Shown here: positions 1 through 12,035 of the stretch, one piece after another
Layout: every line of letters starts with the position of its first letter
Numbering within the stretch: the first letter of the stretch is position 1
From: Gorsachius magnificus
Taxonomy: Eukaryota > Chordata > Aves > Pelecaniformes > Ardeidae
Length of the DNA: 64,000 nucleotides
Assembly (NCBI GenBank): GCA_034008185.1
Contig: CM067082.1
Span: 8,354,984 to 8,418,983 of the forward strand
Reading direction: 5' to 3'
Notes under the pieces: generated by a model
Database searches by the model: none
What the model was told of the DNA's origin: nothing
The model's input: the letters and a program-made list of their open reading frames with translations, nothing else
Program-made: the position numbers and the translations under genes

Positions 1-71
1 TGTTCCAATTTCATAATGTTTGTAAGGCTTAAGTATGGCATGTGCCATAAGCCAATGCTGTATTTGTATGG

Positions 72-162
72 TTAAGCTAATTTTTAGTTCCTGTAAACAT
101 CCTACACTCAGCTATAACAAGTGGTAGAGCTGGGGGGTGGATGTTTACTTCAACTGACTTGG
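72..162 (+). ncRNA. MIR30B: microRNA precursor mir-30b
   Basis: The segment folds as a hairpin. The 5' arm at 92-113 carries the miR-30 seed GTAAACA followed by the TCCTACACTCAGCT ending that distinguishes miR-30b from 30a, c, d and e. The 3' arm at 130-151 contains GGATGTTTAC, which pairs back to the 5' arm, and the outer stem pairs TTAAG (72-76) with CTTGG (158-162). As I recall the human hairpin, the 5p strand is unchanged, the 3p strand has one A-to-G change, and the loop (about 114-129) differs freely. miR-30 loads into Argonaute and represses mRNAs through 3'UTR seed sites. It lies about 27.5 kb upstream of the ZFAT start codon on the same strand. Its partner mir-30d should be upstream, outside the window. 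The promoter and ends of the primary transcript are not visible. Confidence 0.97.
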
Positions 163-1384
163 AAAGGCAGCTTTCCTCAGTGTTTGAGTGACATATTGGC
201 AGCAATGGAATACTATTTTTCAGTAGTATTCAAATAAGCTTATTTTATTGGAAATAATTTCTGTGGAAGTAGTGTGTATTTCTAGAAATGTTTTAATACT
301 TAAACTATGATTTATGTTGGCTGTATAAAAGCATACGTGTTTATTGTGAAGCAGTATTCAGCAGATGAAATCTGTATCTTCTAATAGCAAATAAACTGTG
401 ATAATATATCTTTGCTTGAAAAGTAACTTCTGATACCCTGATGACAGAGAAATAATATAAAGTCTTATGCTGAATGTTTAGTTCTCAATTGCAGCAGTGA
501 TTTATTATTTGTTGTCTACTTGCTCATTGTCAAAGGAGAAATAGGTCTATTGGGTAATGCTAAAAAAAAAAAAACAAACAAAAACAAAAAAAACAAAACA
601 AAACAAAAAAAACAACATATCATTAAAGTAGTACAACTGCTTAAGATGTAACCATTCCTGTTGCCCTTTGTATCTAACAAATAAGAAACATCTCACTTTG
701 GGGAAGATCTGGATAGGAGAGCAAGATGAGCATCTTTTGCTTTCCATGTAACGCTTACATCATGTCTTAGCTCCTGGAATCCCATTCTGACTAGTGATGG
801 ATGTGTTGGTAACTGAAGTATGGCTCTGGCATTTGGAGAATGTCAAGTGCCAAATTTAACTTCAAAAAGAACTGAAATATTTTTATTAAAATGGAAGAAT
901 GAAGGACGTGGTTTTCATCATCGCTGTGAAAAAGAACCTCATTTCTTGAGGCTCACTTTGAAAATTTTGTATCCCCATGAGTATTTGAAAGGCTCAGACT
1001 CTTGGATGTAACATTTCTTACTTATAAAGCAAATACATTATCAAAACTATCAGAATTTTTCTGCATTTGAAGTCACATACATGAGCACCTTTTCGTTATG
1101 GTTAAGCTTTTTGCTGTGCTTTTTGTCTTTTTCCTTCCAAATTAAAAGCGGTCTTTTTAACTTGCGGGGGTCCTTGTGGGCAGGTTGTATGTAATACAGC
1201 ACTGCAAACAACTGCGTGCAAGAAAACGCATCAAATTCTGCATTTACGCAGAGTCCTAGGGTGTGAACACTGTAGCAGAACCATGTATTAACTGTGTGTG
1301 CGTGTCTGTATATAACAAGTTCTAGTGGGTTTTGATTTAGTGCATCTGTGTGTTGACTTTCCCAGCTGGGGTGAACTAAGGAAG
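163..1384. other. Intergenic, no gene seen
   Basis: AT-rich sequence downstream of mir-30b. It contains an AATAAA at 389-394 that could end the primary microRNA transcript, which is unproven, and the A-rich tract listed separately. The short open frames show no recognisable domain. Confidence 0.6.
562..616. repeat. A-rich (AAAAC)n-like low-complexity tract
   Basis: About 55 bases made almost only of A with C at irregular intervals. There is no retroposon body immediately upstream, so a plain low-complexity repeat is the simplest reading. Confidence 0.85.
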
Positions 1385-1910
1385 CCCTGGTGAGACCCCA
1401 CCTGGAGTACTGTGTCCAGTTCTGGGCTCCCCGGCTCAAGAAAGATGAGGAACTTCTAGAGAGAGAGTTCAGAGGAGAGCAACTAGGATGATGAGGGGAC
1501 TGGAGCATCTCCCCTATGAGGAAAGGCTGAGAGAGTTGGGCTTGTTTAGCCTGAAGAAGACTGAGAGGGGATCTAATCAACATGTTCAAATATCTCAAGG
1601 GTGGATGTCACGAGGACGGAGCCAGACTCTTCTCAGTGGTGCCCAGCACCAGGACAAGGGGCAATGGGCACAAACTGAAGCAGAAGAGGTTTCAGTTGAA
1701 TATGAGGAAGAAATTCTTTACTTTGAGGGTGACAGAGCACTGGACCAGGCTGCCCAGGGGGGTTGTGGAGTCTCCTTCTCTGGAGGTACTCAAAGCCCGC
1801 CTGGACGATGTCCTGTGCAACCTGCTCTGGGTGACCCTGCTTTAGCAGGGGGGTTGGACTGGATGATCTCTTGAGGTCCCTTCCAACCCTTGCCATTCTG
1901 TGATTTTGTG
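1385..1910 (+). mobile_element. CR1 LINE, 5'-truncated 3' end
   Basis: This is the terminal part of a CR1 non-LTR retrotransposon. It begins with the conserved segment for the end of the reverse-transcriptase protein (GAGACCCCACCTGG...) and includes the family peptide [19 protein letters not shown] (about 1500-1556, frame 1488-1874). It then reads through TTGGACTGGATGATCTC into the short octamer-like tail ATTCTGTGATTTTGTG. The frame drifts after about 1560, so it codes for nothing functional. Copies at 3090-3342 and 11474-11964 share its 3' end and belong to the same subfamily. Confidence 0.93.
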
Positions 1911-2999
1911 TGAGTTGCCCTCCTTAGGAGGGGTCGTGTTGTTAAAGCCTTACCTCCAGGAAAGAGTCTGCATGTCTTTTTGTTCTGTTCCCCGGAGTCA
2001 GACACCTCGTGGCTTTCCTAACTCTGTCCGAGAGAACCTCCCTCGAGGTTGCTGTCTATCTCTTCTCTCAGTTCTGGAAAAGCATCCTGCTGTGAGTTGC
2101 CATGCTCGGGGAATGGCAGATTTTGAGAGCAGGACAGAAGCACAGAGAAGGCGGTGAGAGGTGAGAATGGCATACCTGTGGAGCTGTAACGCGTTGTAGT
2201 TCTGCTGTTGGGTGTTACGTGGTGATTAATGCTGACATATGCTCTTGACCTATTTCCCTGGGGATTTCTACCCTTGCCTGGTATAAAGGAACGGGTGGGG
2301 TGTGCCCGTCTCTCCGCTATGTCACTGAGCGGGCAGTGAAATGCCCTTGCTGTTAGTTCTTGGTCTGGATCAGTTCCCTTGTTCGGTGTTTTCTGCAGCA
2401 CCACATGCCGATGTAGCCACAGGATAGAGCAGTGACAAAAAAAAGGGGTTGATGAGAAGAATGAAGCCTCAAATCAACATTACTGCCAACCACAAGGTGT
2501 AAAGGTTCGCCTTTTCACCAAGTGCCTCTACCTGGAACCGACTGGTACTGTGGATAGTGAGTAAACGGCCTGAGCAGATGTGGGTGTGCATGTGGTGTTT
2601 CAGCAGGCTTGTTCTAAATGCATTTGAGATCTAGAATTCATATTGCAGAAATATAAATAGGACCAAAGCTAGAGACTTACTGGGGGGGGGGGGGTTATTA
2701 CAGAAAGAAAAGTTGTGACTGCTTTTGATGCAACACTTAAAAATTAAGAGTAAAATTACTAAATAAAAACAAAGAGCCTATCAAAGCTTGAAATTCAAAT
2801 AACATGTTTTGAATATTTGGGGTTTGCAGTAGTTTGAGTTCCATAGTGGTTTCACGCTTGGGGGGGTTAAATTTTGTTTAGCTGTTCCTTGGATGAATGG
2901 GCAGCAGGGTAGGTCATAGCCATATACTTGTCAAACAACTTCAAGTAGTTCAGCTCCTCCGAAGGGAGACAATGCGCTCTCTGAAAAGCATCAGGACCA
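1911..2999. other. Intergenic, no gene seen
   Basis: Unremarkable sequence without a supported gene. It contains a 13-G run at 2682-2694. An open frame of 128 codons on the - strand (2018-2404) has no recognisable domain. Confidence 0.6.
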
Positions 3000-3091
3000 G
3001 TTCTCAGTGGTGGGATGGCAGGGTTAGGTTAATGGTTGGACTTGATGATCTTAAAGATCTTTTCCAACCTAAATGATTCTATGATTCTGTG
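3000..3091 (+). mobile_element. CR1 LINE 3' tail (subfamily with CTTAAAGATCTTTTCC end)
   Basis: Only the last 90 bases or so remain: AGTGGTGGGATGGCAGGGTT, then TTGGACTTGATGATC, then the tail AAATGATTCTATGATTCTGTG. The closest match in the window is the end of the CR1 at 23461-23888. A second CR1 tail of another subfamily starts directly where this one stops. Confidence 0.9.
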
Positions 3092-3342
3092 GCAAGAGGC
3101 AATGGGCACTAACTGGAGCATAAGAGGTTTCAGTTGAATATGAGGAAGAAATTCTTTACTTTGAGGGTGACAGAGCACTGGAACAGGCTGCCCTGGGGAG
3201 TTGTGGAGTCTCCTTCTCTGGAGATATTCAAAGCCCTCCTGGACGATGTCCTGTGCAACCTGCTCTGGGTGACCCTGCTTTAGCAGGGGGGTTGGACTGG
3301 ATGATCTCCGGAGGTCCTTTCCAACCCTTGCCGTTCTGTGTG
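3090..3342 (+). mobile_element. CR1 LINE 3' end, second subfamily
   Basis: It begins abruptly at GGCAAGAGGCAATGGGCAC, right at the end of the previous CR1 tail, and closely follows the last 250 bases of the CR1 at 1385-1910, including AGAGGTTTCAGTTGAATATG and the CTTGCCGTTCTGTGTG end. It is a severely 5'-truncated copy in the same orientation as its neighbour. Confidence 0.9.
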
Positions 3343-6300
3343 AAATTTCTAAAGGTAAGCCAAATTGTTGGGGTGGTTTTTTTTTAATTAAGGATTTGAT
3401 AGGAGAATGAGTGCCTGGGTGCATCCTTCCGTGTGCTTGGCTGCCTGTGCAGGTGTTGTAAAAGTATAAGCTGATAACTTCGTTTTACTTTCTGTGAAAG
3501 TCTTGGAATTAAATAGACTCGTTCTCCTGCTGTTTTCTCCTCAGCCGTTTGTATTGGGCAACGCTTGTCATTCTACTTTGTGCTAAAGTAAAACACGGAG
3601 TTAAACTTTGAACCTAGAATAGATGCGCTCAAAGATCCCAAGCATAAAATAACGCTGCAGAATTTGAAGCTCTGTGTTAAATCACGTAGCTTGTTTTTTT
3701 TTCCATTGTGTTGGTGCTTTTTAAATAGCTAAGTCATAATCCCACGGTGCCAGTGATGGCATAAAACAAAATTGGATAAACAGTTGGGCAAGGATACAGT
3801 GTGCATGATTTATCTGATTGCCTGGAAGTTTTATAAAGATATTCCGGCAACGGTAAGTCATTAACATTAGTCAAAAATTAAACTTATTCTTGAAAAACAC
3901 CTAGGCATAGTTAATTTTTTTCATGGCAATTTTGAAAATACGCATTTATTCTTCTGTTTAATTCCTCGTGTTTTTTGTCTTAAATGCTTATTTACATAAA
4001 AGTACACTGATACCCCCCTTTCCCATCTGTTGTGGTGTTCGCTAAGGTTGTTCTTCCTGCAGTTCAGTGCACTCCCTCTTCACCAGCTATGCCAATTCTA
4101 ACCAGCTTCGCCCACGTGCTGTAGGGGTTCTGGGTGCGTGGTGAGTAAGGGCGTGCTTAAAACTTCTTAAAACTTCCACGTAATACTCTCGAATCGCTAT
4201 GGAATCCACATGATTCTGTGGTAGTTGAGTATGAGCAGCAAGAGTCTTTGAAGTCTGTTCAGACAGTTGAGGAAAGCTCTCGTCGTTGGGTTTGGTTTTT
4301 TTTTTTTCTCCCCCTTCCATTAAGCAGAGCTCCAATGTGTGCGTCTCCGAAAGAGAGGCGAGCCCAACCCATGGAGCGGTGCATGGGCCCTGTAAATGGA
4401 ATGAAGGAAATGCAGTTTATGTCAGGCTGGATCATTTGCCATCTGATAACATCGCTTTCTCAGCAGAGGAATAATTTCCTGTAAACAGTATGGCTTTATC
4501 TGTCTTCAAAATCTGTCATTTTAATAAAGTGGAAAATTATTTTTTCCAAACTTTACACAAGCTCTTATCTTTGACAGGAAAGAAGGGGGGTGGCAGGGAT
4601 GAAAGATGCTTTGTGAACTGAACTCTGTTTACTTAAGGGTATGGAAAACATGCTGAAAACATATATTAAGTGCATAGCTTAATGCATTTTTTTATAAACA
4701 CATTTCCCCGCACATTAATAAATTAGTTGAACTGACTATTTACTAACTAGTAGAAAGTGTGATGCATTAATCTTTTCTGGAGACGTTTTGCAGTTGAAGT
4801 CTAAGGATTTTGTAAGCCAGCAACTCCCTCCTTAACCTGGATTCCAATTTAGTATTAATAGTCAATAGAGATGTCATCGCTGAGCGTGATTTCATTAAAT
4901 ACAATCTCTCTTGTGCCCGCTACACGTGAAGCCTTGCCACAGCAGACAGTTTAACAGGACAGGCTGTTGTAGGTTGCTTCCTCCCTCCTACCTGCAACGG
5001 AGATGTAACGTGGTTCCAGCATTTCCACTTCTGCGGCTGCTCCGGTTCTCCAGGTGTAGGCGCTTCTCAGCTCCATCGTGGGCCAAGGGTTTTACTGGTC
5101 CAGCTCTGTCAGCTGGAGACACGAATTTCGTAACAGCCACCATCAGAGAAGCATTAATGAAATCTTTTCTTCTGCTGTTAAACAAAGAAGCACTCTCTGC
5201 CCCTTCTTGCATAAATTACGGTCTTGTAAAAAAGCTGGTGTTATGGGATAGAGGCAGGAAAACGAGCAGCAAGCTGGATCTTGGTGGAAGGAGGAATCTT
5301 CCTGAGGAAGGGGGGAAAAGGGGGCACTTTCAATTTTCAGTTTTCAGGAGAGAGGCACCAGTGTGTGCGTTGGTGCTAGAGGCCAAGGCCAGGAAAACAT
5401 CTGTTGGCTGCTGCTTCAGGACACCGAACCAAGTGAAATGAATGCTGCAGGTATAGCTGAGATACAACCTCTGAAAAACCACTTCATAACTTTCCATTGA
5501 AAAGCTGAAAAGGAGGGAAAAAAAATTCCAAAAATGGCTATCTTAACTGAAGAGTTAAGTTGTTCTTTCAGAGAATTGAGGTATTCTCCTTTGTATCTTA
5601 AATTTACTGCTGCTTCCCAGTTTTGTTTGCTAAAGCTGATTAAAAATCAAAGAACACCACACAAAAAAAAACCCCCCGAACCTGTAATTTTTAAATGTGC
5701 AGGGGCTTGTTTTCTAGAAAGGTTAATTCCAAGTAAGAAACCTGGGGAAGGGAAGGAGAATCTCTAAGATTTGGAACTTCGTTTTTGAGAAGGTTGCATA
5801 CACAAGATCAGACTCAATTCAGGGGACACTTGCACAGTTTGAGATTTTTTTTCTGTTAGCTGTTTTAACTCTGAGTAGTTTCTAAGTGACAGCCACGTGC
5901 TCATACCAGGGGCCCTACTTTGCGTAAGCAGTTTCATGCAGGACTGTTTGCCGCTGCACCCGTGTAGTCCGACCGTATCATTTAGAAGTTCTAACCATAA
6001 ATCCTTAAAATGCTGGGTTTGCATTAGAGATGACTAAATCCTTATGCTGATTTTAATGCACGTTAACGTCAACTTTTTAAGAATAGAATAGGTTGTTTAT
6101 AATGCCAATCAGGGAGCTTTCAGAAGATGCTTTATTTTGGTTAATATACCTGCTCCATATTTTCAGTAATGTGAGAAATCCTTGTTTTCTATGAGGGAGT
6201 TCTCCATAACTGGGATTTATACTCATCAGTATATGATGTATGCGAACAAAGCTGTTGAAGTCAGTTTAAGCTCCAGGGAGAGCAGGACTGGACTTGCGGT

Positions 6301-9300
6301 TTTGTCTTAACTTCTCGGGGTGACATTAAAAGGCAGAGGCATCTTTAGCTTTGCTGAATTTTGCCATACAGTCTTTCTTTTCCATTCTCACTGCCCGAAT
6401 ACCTCAGGATGTGCAATGTGTGCTGCTAGAGAGCAAGTGGGTGGCAGTGCAATAAGAACGCTTTCCATTATTTTACTTGTACATCCCGCTTTATGTTGAA
6501 CTTTGGGTCCAAACATGGCTCCGGATTCATTTCATATGCACTTGTGCCAGAACAAGTGGAAGTGTTTTAAGCTCAATGGCAACAAAAGGTGCTCGTTTTC
6601 TCCTGGGGAGTTAATCAGGAACAGCTAAGGCTTTTTTAACTGCTGGAATATACGCTTTCCAGTGCTACTACTGACACCCGTGTTCTTGCATTATTTGTTT
6701 ACTTGAAATGAGCCGAATTTTTTCAAACTCTGCTTCATGTTCTGCTGCTTGGTATTGAATTTTTTGGAAGCATGGACTGGTTAGTTTTTGAGGGGCAGGG
6801 GAGCGAAGGTGCCGTTAGTCCCTTGCGTCTATCTGACCTGTTTGGGGCGTTGTTACCTCCTGGTTCACAGGACCAAGGCCCAAGCCTGTTGATGTCCGTT
6901 CCCTCTTTGGCAGGGGCGATAATGACTTCAGCTGCAGAATGCTTGCCTGTATTGTAAAATACGCTGTATTTTAAAGACCTCTTTCTCTTCAACACTGCAA
7001 TTTGAATGAAAACTTCTGAGGACCTGATTACATATACCTAAGAAAGTAGCATTAATTCCTGAAGAACTCTGCATTTCAGTGAAGTGCTATCTTGGAGTCT
7101 TCCTTTTTTTTTTTTCCTGTCAAGTAATCCAGGCTCCTGCAGAGTTTGGGTCCAAAATTTGAATTCTAGTGATGAGGCATGTGTCCCCCTACCCCAAACT
7201 ATTTTGCTGCAATTAATATAAATGCTATTTAAAGCAAGGTTACTTACATGAAGGGAATGATGACTGAAAGGTGTGTTCCTTCCTCCACTCTTGTGGCAGG
7301 ACGTTTTCGCGGGGTTGTTGGAGGGTCCTACCAGGCTTGTGTTGGGTTTGTCTCTGTTCGTGCAGAACAAAAAAGTCTGAAGCTTCACCCACTTGTATGG
7401 AGATGTTCTTGGCGTTGCTGGTGCTCGGGGATGTACCAGCTGGCTGCACAATTGGAACAAAGAATCGCTTTGACATAACCGTCACTGATTTCCCTTCTTG
7501 AAGATTGCCCCTGTAGCCATGCGGGCTAATTATTTTCTAATGAACAACTTAAAATAATAATAGAAAAGAGTAAGCAGAACATATTTTGGTGTGGGCCTAG
7601 TCACAAAATGGTCTTCCTCACAGCTTGAGATTACTGTGCAGTGAATTTATGTGCAGGAATTTAGTATTGCTGTTCCTGTAATAAAGTTTTATGTACTCCC
7701 ATAAAGACTGATTAATAAAGCCTGCAGTATCAAGTCATGTTATCAGAGACACGTGCAGCTATAGGTCTGCCCATCTGTACTGGAAACACTGGCACTGCTT
7801 CCATTGTGGTTTTCCTTTTCCTGAAGCTTGTGGTCCCCACCGTCTATACCTGAGTGTCAGAAAACAAGAATTATTAGGCTTTTGAATCTTTTGGTGGTGG
7901 GGTGGTGATGTAGGGTGTTTTTTAACTGGACCCTGGTTTTTTGTGGTGTGTGTGGTTTTTTGTGGTTTGGTTTTGGTCCAGGAATAAAAACACTTTGGCA
8001 CTTACATTGTTAGGAACAAATGTTTTGGGAGTTCCTAGACTGCAAGGTTTAAAAGACACTTTTAAAGCAAATAGAAGAACATGTTTATGGCAAATTTACA
8101 TTTTGTGGGGTGTAGTATTGGTCCTCAAGGTTCTGGTTTGGTGGTGGTTTTTTTTTTTTTTTTTTTAATCCACTCACATAATTAAAATTAAGAGCTTTGT
8201 CCAAACTTACAAATCAAAGAGTGTTCCAGTTGGTACCTTTCAGAGAAACAGAAATGCAGAGTTCCTTTAACTGCAATAAAGGAATTCTTTGTCTCTCTCT
8301 CTCGTACTTGCCTCCTCAGAAGTAAAGGAAGAGTTCTCCTTCCCAAGGAAAGAGAAGAGGGAAGCAAGTGCCAGGAAGGCAAAATGGGAGACAGTGTCTT
8401 TGGTGGCCTTGGTTTGAGAATACAGGAAGGGGAGGAGCGAATCCTCCAGGTTTACCAAAGACAGAGGTACAAAGGACCTTTTTTTTTTTTCCCCAGAGTT
8501 TCCAATGTACAAACCTTACTTGTAGACAGTAAACAGAAGGTATTATCCAGTGACCTGGGTTCACTGGGTAATATTCACAAGGATCCAGAAATATCCACAA
8601 AGATCTCTCCTTTTTTTTTTTGGGTTGTTTTGCAGGAGGTGGCTTTTTGCTTGGTAGTTAAATTTGTGCGATGCACCTGGCTGAATGCAGTTTTGAGGAG
8701 CTGCTGTGGCCTAACGAGGGTTATTTTAAGACTGCCTTGATCTCTACGGGTTGGGCAAGTCCAGGCTCCTGTTGCTTAGATTGAGTAGCAGGAACAGGTA
8801 TGTAATTTTTCACTGCTTTAAACAGAGCCCACTCTTCACTCTGAGCTGTAAACACATGGAGTAGGAAATGTCACCCTGCTTTGTATTTTAAGGAATTCAT
8901 GTTGTCAGGGTTGGTTGCAGCTGGGAATATTTCACACGGGTATCTTCTAGGGGGTACACAAGATGGCATTTTCTTCAGAGTGGAAAGATGCCAGGCAAGT
9001 TGTAGAGATGGTGTTGTCCAGGGAAAGAGGATTCACCAAATCCTCCAGTTTGGAGAATGCTTGTGCGAAGGCCCAACAGCTTGATTGATGTTAAGAAGAT
9101 GAACTGTCCATCTCTAACAAGTGAGCTGTCATGACAAGTGGTACATAGGACCGAGCCCCATCGCAGAGGTTTCTGGGCACGTGGCGATCAGTGTTCATAT
9201 TTTCTGCAGAACAGGAAAAGTTCAGTGTGTTAGGAATCCAAACTTTTTGAGATTATGATTTTTAAAAAAAATCAAAAATATGAAAGTGAGTAGCGTGAGA

Positions 9301-11473
9301 ATCTCTGACTCACAAATTACTTTCTAATTCCCAAGGCTTATAAAATAATTACATGCTTATGTAGCCCTGAAAATAGTATTTTGCAAAGTCAGCGTGCTAC
9401 ATGAAAATTTTATCTTCTGCTACTTGAAGGTTTGCCAACATGTGGTGTTCTAATGACTGCTATCGCAGAGATAAAACGAGCTATCAAGCAAAAGGAAGGA
9501 TTCTGAGTGTTGTTTTATCACTCTTGGGTTTAAGTACAAGACGAACACCATGACACAGACCTGCTCAGCTGACGAGTAAATATGGGAATGTGGGGAAACT
9601 TGCCCCTGATTTGTTCTCAGTGTTACAAGGAAACTTTGACATTTTATGTTAAGCACTTTGAAGGAATAGTTTAAATTTCGCCCTTGGTAACTTTAATCCT
9701 GAGATATTTTTTTGCTAATTAAACGTTCATTGGCTACTGATACTTACACACAGAGTTGGCGGGGAGAGAACAAATAATATGTCTCTTTTCCTGTAAAATG
9801 GAATAAAACATCATTTCTTGAAGATATCTAAGAATCAGTATTTGACCATACTATAAACTGGTTTTTCTGAAGCAAAAATGGGATCTAATTATACTGAAAT
9901 AATACATTTAATACAAGGAGACTAAAAAAGCAGCAGGCTGGTAGACTTTGCCCATTTCTTTTAAACTAAGATACTAAAAAATGGCAAATGTGCCTACTTC
10001 CCATCCCCCCCCCAAAAAAAAAAAAAAAAGAAATAGAAAAAGAGGTTCATGCCCAAACTGAAACTCCATAATTATTTTCTAGTAAATGATGAAGTGACAC
10101 GATGCACAAGCAGCCCATCTGTACAATGTCATCTATTTACTGCCACTGTCCTGGGCACAGCTGCTGTTTGGAGCCGCTCCTCCTGCGCATCCGTTAGATG
10201 TGAACTCATTACCCCTGGAAACCTTCACTAAAGCTCTCTCCCTGTGTCTGACCTGGTAAGGTTGGGGGTTTCGTCAGGGGTAGGTGCTGTTCCAGGACTG
10301 CTGCCTGGCACGCTACGCAGTATCCCATTTGCCTCTCACGTTTGTATGGATGGCTTTTAATGCCTTATTGTGGGCACGGTGGGCTAAGGGCCCTTTTAAA
10401 CTTTTTTATTTATATTCTTCCTGTTCTGCAGGAATTCTAACAGCTGCCTGACACCTCCCACTACTAAATATACATCTGTGTTTATCTCTGCCTTCCTCCC
10501 ATTAGAAGAACTTACTGAAAACTAAGTTAAGAAGTTGTGAGGAATCTTTTCCTTGATATATTCTCTACGTTATGATTATATGCTGCTCGATCAACTAAAT
10601 TAATTGGTCTCTCGTAGGCTTTCGGCCCAGCACAGATTTCCCAGATTTCTAAATTTCTTTTTTGCTCCTTTCTGAATCTTTTTGAGTTTTTGCCACTGCA
10701 CTTAAAACTTTCTATTTTTCAGCAGTGAATTCAGGAAACAAACTTGGTTTGGCCATTTCAAATGTTTAGTAGCGGGCAATAAATATTTAAATAATCTTGG
10801 ATTGTGTTTCACGGTAAGAGTAAAGTTTTGGATGTAGTTTTTCAGCTTTATTTTTTAAGAGTAGAACAACGTATTGCGTGTTGAACAGATCATAATTAAT
10901 TTCCATACAGATCTTAAACTTCTTTCTATTTATTTTGATGGCTTAAAGTGTAAAGTTAAGGTGTTGTACCATAAAGACTGTATAGATGGAAGGAAGAAAA
11001 ATCAAGATCTAGTGAAGGTAAGGTTCTTCTAGGGCGATGATGACAAGAAGGTTAACTTAGTACTACTTCAGCTGACGAAACCGTGGTTATTGTGGGATGC
11101 ACAACAAAGTGCAATACCTTATTAAAACGGCCCCTTTTGATGTAGAAGCATTTTAATCAAACCTCATACCTCTTTTTTTTTTTTTTTTGATAAATACCTT
11201 TTGTATTTTACAAGCAGGCAAGTACTTTCTGTGCATCTGTGACCTGTTGTATAAAGCCTGGAGTTGTTTAGGCTTTTTGGTTTAGGGATAGAAAAGTTTC
11301 CTCCCGTAAATAAGATGTAGGCTAAGACTTGAATCTGCCCAATGTATGAGCTATGTCTGAACTGGTAACCCATGTAGTCCAGGGAGTAATTCCTTCCCCC
11401 CGGCTCTCTTCCCACCACCACCCAAAAGATTGCACCCACGCTGCTCAGAGCTGTCCCTCTAGACGGGCTGCAC
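3343..11473. other. Intergenic, 8 kb without a supported gene
   Basis: Mostly AT-rich single-copy-looking DNA. It holds homopolymer tracts (19 T at 8148-8166, a C9/A16 tract at 10005-10029, 16 T at 11173-11188). G/T-rich low complexity lies around 7875-7975. A candidate regulatory stretch near 4380-4580 is listed separately. The longest open frames (for example 176 codons at 4911-5441) have no recognisable domain, and I treat them as chance. Confidence 0.55.
4380..4580. promoter_or_regulatory. Candidate distal regulatory element (E-box/GATA motifs)
   Basis: About 200 bases contain an E-box CATCTG (4440-4445) overlapping a GATA site TGATAA (4444-4449), plus two reverse GATA sites, TTATCT (4496-4501) and CTTATCT (4564-4570). 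The base composition and lack of simple repeats look like conserved non-coding DNA. This is inference from motif density only; single motifs of this length are common by chance. Confidence 0.25.
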
Positions 11474-11964
11474 TGGGCTCCCCGGTTCAAGAAAGATGAG
11501 GAACTCCTAGAAAGAGTCCAGAGGGGAGCAACAAGGTTGATAAAGGGACTGGAGCATCTCCCCCATGCGGAAAGGCCGAGAGAGCTGGGCTTGTTCAGCC
11601 TGAAGAAGAGAAGACTGAGAGGGGATCTTGTCAACACATACAAATACCTTAAGGGTGGATGTCACGAGGACGGAGCCAGACTCTTTGCAGTGGTGCCCAG
11701 CGACAGGACAAGGGGCAATGGGCACAAACTAAGCATAAGAGGTTTCAATTGAACATGCGGAAGAACTTCTTTACTTTGAGGGTGACAGAACCCTGGACCA
11801 GGCTTCCCAGGGGGGTTGTGGAGTCTCCTTCTCTGGAGATATTCAACCCCTGCCTGGATGAAGTCCTGTGTAACGTGCCCTAGGAGAACCTGCTTTAGCA
11901 GGGGGGTTGGACTGGATGATCTCCCGAGGTCCCTTCCAACCCTTGCCAGTCTGTGATTCTGTGA
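11474..11964 (+). mobile_element. CR1 LINE, 5'-truncated
   Basis: It starts near TGGGCTCCCCGGTTCAAGAA and runs to CCAGTCTGTGATTCTGTGAC. The frame 11537-11752 contains the CR1 C-terminal peptide [19 protein letters not shown] before it breaks. It is the same subfamily as the copies at 1385-1910 and 3090-3342, to judge from the CGGAGCCAGACTCTT and GTTTCAATTGAACATG stretches. Confidence 0.92.
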
Positions 11965-12035
11965 CACAGCACTTGCCTTCAGATCTCCTCCATTGCCTGT
12001 GTAGTGCTGTGGGCATGTGAGCCCTCCTGTCCTTG

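Noticed and set aside
1050..1598. A 182-codon - strand open frame
   Set aside because: Its first half is the antisense of a CR1 end and the rest has no recognisable domain.
4911..5441. A 176-codon + strand open frame
   Set aside because: No domain, no conserved motif and no splice or promoter context; taken as chance.
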